The notes under the pieces: model-generated
What the model was told of the DNA's origin: nothing
Databases searched by the model: none
Seen by the model: the letters and a program-made list of their open reading frames with translations, nothing else
Shown: positions 1 through 6,915 of the stretch, one piece after another
Layout: the number at the start of each line of letters is the position of its first letter
How positions within the stretch are numbered: position 1 is the first letter of the stretch
DNA from: JAHEFU01 sp041395205
GTDB lineage: Bacteria; 4484-113; JAFGCY01
DNA length: 64,000 bases
Direction: 5' to 3'
NCBI GenBank assembly: GCA_041395205.1
Contig: JAWLAZ010000004.1
Location: 1-64,000 of the forward strand
Made by a program: the position numbers and the translations under genes

Positions 1-2
1 GG

Positions 3-401
3 CTGGCCTTCCAGGCTGCCGACATCCTGCCCGGGATCGTGGCGATCGTGCTGAGCATCGCCGGCATCACCGGGCTCGGCCTGCTGCTCGGGGCCCTCTC
101 ACTGGTGCTGAAGCGCGTCGGCCAGCTTTCAAGCATCATCCAGTTCAGCCTGTTCATCCCGGCATTCTCGGATCTCTCGAGGCTCAGCCCGGCAGTCCAG
201 GGCTGGGTCAGCCACTTCCCCTTCACGCGCGGCATCATGCTGCTGCGCAGCCTGCTGGAGTCTGAGAGCCTGCCCGCGGGCTACTGGAGCCAGTGCGGGA
301 TGCTGCTGCTGGATACCCTGGCCTTTGCGATCATCGGCAGCCTGGTCTTCCTTGCGATGGAAGGCCTGGCCAAGCGCGATGGCTCCCTCGCCCACTACTG
401 A
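3..401 (+). CDS. ABC-2 type transporter permease, C-terminal part (5' end outside window)
   Basis: The frame is open from the first bases of the window to TGA at 399-401, so only the last ~132 residues are seen. Hydrophobic segments alternate with a short amphipathic stretch reading LLLGALSLVLKRVGQLSSII, which is typical of the second half of ABC-2 permeases that export drugs, lipids or polysaccharides. A final transmembrane helix precedes a short basic tail (AKRDG). By family knowledge it would pair with an ATP-binding protein encoded upstream of the window. A GTG at 39 is an internal codon rather than a likely start, because the hydrophobic coding pattern continues upstream of it. Substrate cannot be told. 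Confidence 0.6.
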   Translation: MAFQAADILPGIVAIVLSIAGITGLGLLLGALSLVLKRVGQLSSIIQFSLFIPAFSDLSRLSPAVQGWVSHFPFTRGIMLLRSLLESESLPAGYWSQCGMLLLDTLAFAIIGSLVFLAMEGLAKRDGSLAHY

Positions 402-569
402 TCAGAGCTGGCCCCAGTACCTTCTCAGTTAAATCCACGTAAAGCGATCGAACAGATGGCAGTCCAGGCCACGTCTGACTGGCTTCTGTGGATAACCCCG
501 GTGGTTTGTACTTATGGTTCGTTAAGTTAAATATCTGCCGTTTTTGGGGTTCGTGCGGTTTTTCTGTGC

Positions 570-575
570 TATAAA
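570..575 (+). promoter_or_regulatory. candidate -10 element for the SLT gene
   Basis: TATAAA lies about 90 bases before the start at 666 in a 264-base gap without genes. No convincing -35 at 16-18 bp is visible. The gap otherwise shows nothing recognisable. Confidence 0.3.
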
Positions 576-665
576 ACTGCACTTCACAGACGGGTGCACG
601 TTCCGCAGGGAGATTTCCCAGCGGTGGCGGCACCGTTTTCGCTTTCTCAGAGGAGTTATTGAAAC

Positions 666-1301
666 ATGTTCATACTGGAGATCCTGGCGATCCTCATGCC
701 GTTGCTTCAGCCTGCGCCGCAGGCTGAACTTGCGGTGCAGGCTACGCAGCAGACCAACGCCGCGGCGTTCAGCGCCGCAATGGAAACCGCCGACTGGCAG
801 ATTTCGCAGCCCCGTGATGCCTGGCGCATCGCCCTGCATGAGGAACTGTCCGACGATCAGGAATACGCTGCCCGCGTTGAGGCGGCGATCGACAAAGCGG
901 TGGAGCTGACGGGAGCCGATCCCGTGATGCTCTGGAGCGTGGCCCATACCGAGAGCCACGGCCGCCACTGGAAGAGCCCCGGCAAGGTGAAGCGCGGCGG
1001 CTCCGGCGAAATCGGCATGATGCAGGTGATGCCCTTCTGGGCACGCAGCCTGCAGAAGAAGTACGGTTTCGAGCTGGACCTCTACGATCTCGAGGACAAC
1101 GTGATCGCAGGCGCAATCGTGCTCAGCCGTGGCGGTGAGAGCCCGCAGTACATGCTGAGCTACTACAACACCGGCCAGCGCATCCGCAGCAGCGCCTACC
1201 AGCGCAAGGTGATGAGCTACTGGAGCGGGCTGGAGGAGATCCCGGAGCGGATCGACTACCACGACGAGATCCTGCTCGTCAGTGCCCAGGCCTGGAAGTA
1301 A
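666..1301 (+). CDS. lytic transglycosylase-like SLT domain protein
   Basis: Likely cleaves the MurNAc-GlcNAc bond of peptidoglycan in the periplasm. The 211-residue protein has a short hydrophobic N-terminus (residues 1-17, possibly a weak signal or anchor) and an SLT fold from about 80 to 190. The catalytic Glu is E96 in AHTESHG; it is followed by the family motif GEIGMMQVMP, by AGAIVLS and by the YYNTG motif. These are the four landmarks of family 1 transglycosylases. The start is supported by GAGGAG about 10 bases upstream of ATG 666. It stands alone and is followed by a strong terminator. Confidence 0.85.
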   Translation: MFILEILAILMPLLQPAPQAELAVQATQQTNAAAFSAAMETADWQISQPRDAWRIALHEELSDDQEYAARVEAAIDKAVELTGADPVMLWSVAHTESHGRHWKSPGKVKRGGSGEIGMMQVMPFWARSLQKKYGFELDLYDLEDNVIAGAIVLSRGGESPQYMLSYYNTGQRIRSSAYQRKVMSYWSGLEEIPERIDYHDEILLVSAQAWK

Positions 1302-1324
1302 GGCCCCCGACAGCGAACATGCAA

Positions 1325-1356
1325 GGCCCCGCCACGGCGGGGCCGTTTTGTTTTCT
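1325..1356 (+). terminator. rho-independent terminator after SLT gene
   Basis: A 9-bp perfect GC stem (GGCCCCGCC / GGCGGGGCC) with a 2-base loop is followed by TTTTGTTTT. Confidence 0.85.
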
Positions 1357-1388
1357 CACCCAGGCCGTCTGACATCCGCCGGCATATG

Positions 1389-1415
1389 AAAAAGGCCCCG
1401 CCGTAGCGGGGCCTT
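1389..1415 (-). terminator. rho-independent terminator for the minus-strand Q-rich gene(s)
   Basis: AAGGCCCCGC / GCGGGGCCTT stem with CGTA loop; read on the minus strand it is followed by a run of five T. It faces the terminator at 1325 and closes the transcript that ends at 1447. Confidence 0.8.
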
Positions 1416-1446
1416 CTGATTCAGAAATTGCCACTCATGCAGCGGA

Positions 1447-1992
1447 TTAATCCCCGCTGGGCTTGGCAGGCTTCTCCTCCTGCTTCTCCTCGAAGGGCTG
1501 CTTGCCGGCTTCCTCCGCCGCCTTCTTCTTCTCCTCACTGGCCTTCTTGAGGTTGTCGAAGTACTTGCGGTGCAGGTCCTTGTAGTCACGCGGGATGTTC
1601 TGCGTGTCAATCGCCTGCTGGTCACCGATGTTGTCGGCACCGACCGTGTTCACGAACTCACGCAGGGCCTGCTGGGTCTCGGGGGCACTCTTGACCTCCT
1701 CCACCTTGCTGGGCGGCGCTGCCTGGTTGAACTGGCCGTGCACCTGCTCATCGCGAGCGCCATGCGCCAGATCCTGTGAGTCGTAGAACTGGTCGTACTG
1801 CGTGGTGCCGGTATCCATCAGGGAATCACTGCCGTTCATGCGGCTCGGGTCGCCCGCCATGCCCTGTGATTCCGAGCCGGTCACGCCATAGGGCGTGGTG
1901 CCGATACCCCAGCCGCTGCTGCCACCCTGGCCGCTCTGGGCCATCTGGCCGAACTGGAAGGATTGCTTCATGGAGTTGAGTTGTGCGATCAA
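1447..1992 (-). CDS. hypothetical protein, same-frame continuation of the Q-rich membrane protein
   Basis: An open frame of 181 codons that begins 21 bases after the TGA of the upstream gene and in the same reading frame. Residues 12-60 are Gly/Ser/Gln-rich; the last ~60 residues are charged, with an ordered-looking stretch IPRDYKDLHRKYFDNLKK before a Lys/Glu-rich tail. Possible starts are TTG at 1992 or ATG at 1971; neither has a good ribosome binding site. The composition continues that of the preceding protein, so this may be its natural C-terminal part, separated by a recoded or mutational TGA. Function unknown. The alternative is a separate small, translationally coupled gene. Confidence 0.5.
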   Translation of the reverse strand: MIAQLNSMKQSFQFGQMAQSGQGGSSGWGIGTTPYGVTGSESQGMAGDPSRMNGSDSLMDTGTTQYDQFYDSQDLAHGARDEQVHGQFNQAAPPSKVEEVKSAPETQQALREFVNTVGADNIGDQQAIDTQNIPRDYKDLHRKYFDNLKKASEEKKKAAEEAGKQPFEEKQEEKPAKPSGD

Positions 1993-2013
1993 CTGACCGC
2001 AGCTACCACCACT

Positions 2014-3498
2014 TCAAGTGCCGCCCGACATCTGCTGCTGGCCCTGCTGCATCTGGTTCGCCATGTCCTGGCGGTTCTGCTGCATCTGCTGGTTGATGTC
2101 CTGGATGCTCTGCTGGCCCTGCTGTCCCTGTTGACCCTGCTGGCCATTCTGCTGATTCTGCTGCTGGAAGTTGTCCAGGGCCTGCTGCAGGGCCTGCTGC
2201 GCCTGCTGCTGCTGCTGCGGGCTCATCTGCTGGTTCTGCTGGACCTGCTGCTGGGCCTGCTGCAGCGCCTGCTGCATCTGCTGCAGACTCTGCTGGCTGA
2301 CCATGCCCTGCTGCTGCATCTGCTGCTGCATCTGCTGCATCAGCTGCTGGAGCTGCTGGCTCTGCTGCTGCATCCCACCCTGCTGAAGCTGCTGTGCGGC
2401 GTTGTCGACATCCTGCTGCAGGGCATCCAGTGCATCCTGCATCATCTGGCGCAGTTCCTGCTCATTCTGCAGGGCCTGCTTGAGATCCTCCAGCATCTGC
2501 TTGAGGTCCTCGGCACCCTCGCCTTCCGCAGCCTCACTCTTGAGACTCTCGCTCAGCGCCTTCTGCAGCTGATCGAGGAACTCCATCTGCTGCTGGCTGA
2601 GCTTGCCGGACTTCATGTCGCTGAGCATCTTCTCGAGCTGCTGGCTGAACTTGCCGAAGTCCATGTTCTCCAGCGCTTCGCCCAGCTCGCGGGTCTGGGT
2701 GCCGTTCTGCAGGTCCTCGGCCAGTTCCTTCATCAGGGCCTTCTGGCCCTCGGGAATGCGCTCGAGGGACTGGCTCTCCAGCTTCTGGGTCAGCAGCTGC
2801 AGTTCCTTCAGGGCTTCCTTCTTGTTCAGGTTGTTGTTGCGCAGCTTCTGGCCGCTCTTCTCAAGCTCCTCGCTGGCTTCCTTGAGGACCTCGTCCTTTT
2901 CCTCAACGGCCTTCTTCTCGGTCTGCTGGGCCAGCTTGAGCAGCTTTTCGCCCTCATTGTTGACCACTTTGGCCTCGGCACGGTCGCTGTCTGAGACCAG
3001 CCAGTTGAGCTGGGGCACGAAGGTCAGGCCCGCGGCCAGCAGCAGGGCCGGCACGGCGATGCGCCAGGCGCGGGGGGCGCGCCAGGGATAGACCTGCTTC
3101 ATCTCGAGCTTCTCGACGGTGCCGGCGGCATCCGCCACGAGCGCCTTGACGAAGGCATCCTTGCGCTGCTTGCCCTGGTCCAGCGCCAGCGCGGAGCTGA
3201 TCCGCTCACGGGTCCCGAGGCTGACGTCGATGTCATTGGCAACGCTGATCTCGCTCAGGCGGTGCAGCACGCCGCGCAGGGTGAAGGCCAGCATCCCGGC
3301 CAGCACGAGTCCGCCGGCGATCAGGTAGTGCGTGGTCTCCCCGAAGGGCATGATGAAGAGCTTGGTTGCCAGGATGAACAGTGCCGCGGGGATTGCTCCC
3401 CAGAACATGCCCACCATCAGGTACTCCAGCACGATCTGCATGCGCCGCACGCGGCGCAGGCTGGAGACCCTGCTTCTGATCTTCTCGCGATCACTCAT
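2014..3498 (-). CDS. glutamine-rich coiled-coil membrane protein
   Basis: 494 residues. After a basic N-terminus (residues 1-20) come two hydrophobic segments (about 22-48 and 58-78), a short soluble part and a further hydrophobic segment near 145-165. Residues 175-360 are Lys/Glu/Gln-rich and should form long coiled coils; residues 350-490 are low-complexity Gln/Met repeats of the QQLQQ type. The architecture recalls large low-complexity membrane proteins such as the DUF4175 group, but I see no firm family motif. ATG 3498 has GGGGAG seven bases upstream. The frame ends at TGA 2014-2016 but then stays open to 1447. Role unknown; an envelope scaffold is a guess. Confidence 0.75.
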   Translation of the reverse strand: MSDREKIRSRVSSLRRVRRMQIVLEYLMVGMFWGAIPAALFILATKLFIMPFGETTHYLIAGGLVLAGMLAFTLRGVLHRLSEISVANDIDVSLGTRERISSALALDQGKQRKDAFVKALVADAAGTVEKLEMKQVYPWRAPRAWRIAVPALLLAAGLTFVPQLNWLVSDSDRAEAKVVNNEGEKLLKLAQQTEKKAVEEKDEVLKEASEELEKSGQKLRNNNLNKKEALKELQLLTQKLESQSLERIPEGQKALMKELAEDLQNGTQTRELGEALENMDFGKFSQQLEKMLSDMKSGKLSQQQMEFLDQLQKALSESLKSEAAEGEGAEDLKQMLEDLKQALQNEQELRQMMQDALDALQQDVDNAAQQLQQGGMQQQSQQLQQLMQQMQQQMQQQGMVSQQSLQQMQQALQQAQQQVQQNQQMSPQQQQQAQQALQQALDNFQQQNQQNGQQGQQGQQGQQSIQDINQQMQQNRQDMANQMQQGQQQMSGGT

Positions 3499-3660
3499 GT
3501 CTGCTCCCCACAGCCGCTGGCAAATGTCCGATCGTAATCCGGCCGGACTGCGGCCGCATAGCTTGCACGATACACCTTAACATAGAGGACGCCCATTCGC
3601 GTGATTCTGTTTCCCTCCGGGGCCTGCTGAACCCCGATTATTCCGTCCGCTCACCTGGGA

Positions 3661-3666
3661 TATGAT
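3661..3666 (+). promoter_or_regulatory. -10 element for leaderless GH2 gene
   Basis: TATGAT ends six bases before ATG 3673; no ribosome binding site lies between them. This spacing places the transcription start at or next to the A of ATG. Confidence 0.6.
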
Positions 3667-3672
3667 CAGCGG

Positions 3673-6600
3673 ATGCTGCAACGTCTGCTTCCCACCCTGT
3701 CCGTGCTGCTGATAGCTATGACACAGGCCGCCCTGGCCTTCGAACGTGACCAGGCCCACATTGTTAATGATGGCTGGCAGCTGGCGCTCACGCCGCCGCT
3801 GACGGAGACCGTGCGCGACCGCACTGCCCGTCCGGACTGGCCCTACCTGAGCCCCGAGATCCATGACCTCGTCAGTCCGGGTGATAACCGCAAGGCGCCG
3901 GACACTGGCTGGATTGCAGCGGAGACAGGCAGGGCCTGGGAGCATTACGGCGGTCCGGGCTACAACGAGGCCGGCTGGTATCTGAACGTCATGGAGATCC
4001 CGGCGGAGCTGCGCTCGGTGGAGGGCGGCCGGCTCTGGCTGGAGTTCGACGCGGTCTCCACGGCAGCCGCGGTCTGGTGCAACGGGCATTACCTCGGCGG
4101 GCATGTCGGCGATTACTCCCGCTGGCGGGTGGAGCTGACTGAGTACATCACCGAGGATCCGAGCTGCGAAATCCTTGTGTACGTGGATGAGCTGCCCTTC
4201 CATACCACGCAGGGCTTCCTCTCGATGATCGCCCCACACCACGGCGGGATCTGGCAGGACGTCAGGCTCTACGTCACGGGCCCGGCCAGCATCGTCACAG
4301 ACAGCCTGAAGGTCGAACCCTTCCGGGAGGATGGAAGAATGTTTGTCTATCTGGACCTTGACACACAGGTCCCGATGGACGAACTGGATGTGGTGGCCTT
4401 CATAGCGCCGAAAGCTGACAACGTTGATGTGTTCGAGCATGAGGTGGAAGTGGAGTTCCTCGAGATTGAGGAAGGTACGGCAACCTTCATGCTTGTACCT
4501 GACTATGAATTCGAATCATGGTCGCCTGACAATCCGCAGCTGTATGCGATCTATGTCGCCCTGCGCAGCAAAGGGGAGACGGATGGCCGGCAGCTCTACC
4601 ATGACAGTGCAGCGGGCAGCTTCGGCTACCGCGAGATCCGCATGGAGGGCCACCAGGTGCTGCTCAACGGGGAACCGATCCGTGTCCGCTCCGCCCTGCA
4701 GTGGGGCTACTACCCCGGCGTGTTCGGCCCGTTGCCATCACCGGAGCAGGTACGCGAGGAATTCGCCTACATCAAGTCATTGGGCTTCAACGCCGAGACG
4801 GTCTGCCTCGTCAACATGCCGGACTACTTCTACGACATCGCTGACGAGATGGGCATCCTCATCTGGCAGGAGTATCCGAGCTGGCATGTGAAGTTCCAGC
4901 CGGGCGAGGAGCGCACACTGCTCAGGCAGTACGGGGACTTCGTGCGCCGGGACCGCCATCACCCGAGCATCATCATGCGCAGTCTCTCGGTGGAAGCCGG
5001 CGTGGAGGACTGGGACGTGATGTCGCGCCTGCACAACCAGGTGCAGGCAATGTGCGGCACTCCGGTGCAGGACAACAATTCCTGGTTCAGCCACAGCCGG
5101 CCGGAATACACCGACTGGTACGGCGAGGACAACTACTTCAACAACTACCAGTGGGAGCGGCACCTGATCGAGCGCCTGCCGGGCCAGCTGCTGGAGCACC
5201 CGGACAAGCCCTACATCATCGGCGAGAGCCTGCTCTGCAATACCTGGGTGGATGCGGACAGCATGGCCGCCGAAGTGCTGCATCCAACGCAGAAGCATCT
5301 TGACTGGGCCGCGGCTGATTATCTTGGCAATCAGGGTGAGGCTGACTGGCCCTGGTGGTTCCCGAGCTGCTTTGACAGCGTGCTGGAGATCAATGCCCAG
5401 CTGCGCGAGTTCTACAGCGGACGCCTGCCGGAGGGTGAGGACATCGTCAATGACTACCTTCTGCCCCAGAGCACGCGGGCCGCGCTCAACCTGCGCCGCT
5501 TCCAGATCGAGCTGCTCTCAGCCTCGCCGCGTTATGCGGGCTACACGCTGAACGTGGTGCGCGACATGCCGCTGATCCGCGCCGGGCTGCTTGATGACCT
5601 GGGACGACCGAGATGGACTGCCGCCGACTGGGACTGGCATGGGGAGCAGACGCAGTCCCCGATTGAGCTGGACGCGGCTGGCAACATCCTCAGCGGCAGT
5701 TCCGATGATCTGCTGCTGCATCCCGCGAATGGCAGCGAGATCCGCACTGAACCATTCCTCGTGATGGAGGAAGGCTACATGGACATGCATGCGCTGCTCG
5801 GGCATCTGCCGGATGCCAGGTTCGCCACTGAAGCGGAGATCTACGAAACGGCGGGAATCGACAGCCCGGTCGTTGTCAGTTCCGTGCTGACACACGGTCT
5901 GGTGGATTACATCGGCACAGGGGGGCGGGTGATCCTGCTGACGGGCAAGCTGCCGGGAGCGCTGGGGGCGCATCCGCATTTCTTCTGGCGTGACGCCCTG
6001 TTCGTACCGCCGGTCGGGCCCTTCGGCAATCCAGTTGACAACCAGGCCACGGCGAATCAGATCGTGGACTGGCAGGGCTATGACCTGAACCGCACGTCCG
6101 GCAATGTGATCCCGGTGGACGCGCTCGGGATCCGCAACGACGTGGATCCGCTGATCCGCCTGTTCGACACGCATGACTTGAGCGAGGTGCAGGTCTTTGA
6201 CCAGCTCTGGGGGACCCGCATCGGCCGCGGGACCCTCGTTGCCAGCTCCATTGACATGTCGACGCATGCCAGCCAGTGGGTGCTGGCCCGCCTGGTCTCC
6301 TACATGGAGTTGCAGCGCCACGTGGCGCTGCCCGCGGAGGAGCAGCCTTCGATGCTGCTTTATGCGGAGATGGACTGGCCGCGCAGCGAGCTCAGCATTG
6401 AGCAGGCTCACAAGCTGGCGGTGCGCCGGGCCAACGGCATCATCGACATCACACCCGGCTGGCGCTTCAGCCTCGACGAAGCTGAGCAGGGTGAAACGCT
6501 GGGCTGGCAGCAGGCCGGCTTCGATGACAGCGGCTGGGACATGCTGGATGCGGGCAAGGGCTGGGAATCCGCCGGCTATTCCTACGACGGGATGGCCTGG

Positions 6601-6879
6601 TACAGAAGAGAACTCGAGATTCCCGCCAACTGGGCGGATGGCCAGGTGCGGCTGGTGGCCGAGGGCATCGACGATGCCTACACCGTGTTCGTGAACGGCG
6701 AGGCGGTTGCCACGCATGGTTCCTACACGGAACATGAGCTGACGGTCTGGCTGCAGCAGACCGTGACGGACATCACCGCGGCCCTGCGTTTCGGTGAAGT
6801 GAACAGCATTGCGATCCAGGTGATGGACATCACCGGCCAGGGCGGGATCTGGCGTCCGATCTACCTCGCCGTGGACTGA
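3673..6879 (+). CDS. secreted glycoside hydrolase family 2-type enzyme (beta-galactosidase/mannosidase/glucuronidase-like)
   Basis: Predicted to hydrolyse a beta-glycoside outside the cytoplasm. The 1068-residue protein has a signal peptide (residues 1-23, cleavage near AALA), a GH2 sugar-binding jelly roll (about 95-215, with LWLEFDAVSTAAAVWCNGHYLGG), an immunoglobulin-like domain and a TIM barrel from about 325. The barrel has the GH2 entry motif (VLLNGEPIRVRSA). The acid/base appears to be E441 in SLSVE, where most GH2 enzymes have an Asn before Glu; the nucleophile candidate is E518 in IIGESLL. The last ~120 residues form a second jelly-roll-like carbohydrate-binding domain. Two (alpha/alpha)6 glycosidases follow. 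The substrate cannot be told. The missing Asn makes classical retaining GH2 activity less certain. Confidence 0.8.
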   Translation: MLQRLLPTLSVLLIAMTQAALAFERDQAHIVNDGWQLALTPPLTETVRDRTARPDWPYLSPEIHDLVSPGDNRKAPDTGWIAAETGRAWEHYGGPGYNEAGWYLNVMEIPAELRSVEGGRLWLEFDAVSTAAAVWCNGHYLGGHVGDYSRWRVELTEYITEDPSCEILVYVDELPFHTTQGFLSMIAPHHGGIWQDVRLYVTGPASIVTDSLKVEPFREDGRMFVYLDLDTQVPMDELDVVAFIAPKADNVDVFEHEVEVEFLEIEEGTATFMLVPDYEFESWSPDNPQLYAIYVALRSKGETDGRQLYHDSAAGSFGYREIRMEGHQVLLNGEPIRVRSALQWGYYPGVFGPLPSPEQVREEFAYIKSLGFNAETVCLVNMPDYFYDIADEMGILIWQEYPSWHVKFQPGEERTLLRQYGDFVRRDRHHPSIIMRSLSVEAGVEDWDVMSRLHNQVQAMCGTPVQDNNSWFSHSRPEYTDWYGEDNYFNNYQWERHLIERLPGQLLEHPDKPYIIGESLLCNTWVDADSMAAEVLHPTQKHLDWAAADYLGNQGEADWPWWFPSCFDSVLEINAQLREFYSGRLPEGEDIVNDYLLPQSTRAALNLRRFQIELLSASPRYAGYTLNVVRDMPLIRAGLLDDLGRPRWTAADWDWHGEQTQSPIELDAAGNILSGSSDDLLLHPANGSEIRTEPFLVMEEGYMDMHALLGHLPDARFATEAEIYETAGIDSPVVVSSVLTHGLVDYIGTGGRVILLTGKLPGALGAHPHFFWRDALFVPPVGPFGNPVDNQATANQIVDWQGYDLNRTSGNVIPVDALGIRNDVDPLIRLFDTHDLSEVQVFDQLWGTRIGRGTLVASSIDMSTHASQWVLARLVSYMELQRHVALPAEEQPSMLLYAEMDWPRSELSIEQAHKLAVRRANGIIDITPGWRFSLDEAEQGETLGWQQAGFDDSGWDMLDAGKGWESAGYSYDGMAWYRRELEIPANWADGQVRLVAEGIDDAYTVFVNGEAVATHGSYTEHELTVWLQQTVTDITAALRFGEVNSIAIQVMDITGQGGIWRPIYLAVD

Positions 6880-6915
6880 GACCGATCCGAGCCTGGACTG
6901 GTAAACTGATGGACT

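Noticed and set aside
2171..2460. Direct repeats resembling a CRISPR or satellite
   Set aside because: They are CTG/CAG-type codon repeats encoding poly-Gln within a gene, with no spacer structure.
1963..2994. Leucine-rich open frame on the plus strand
   Set aside because: It is the complement of the Gln codons of the Q-rich protein and shows only runs of Leu.
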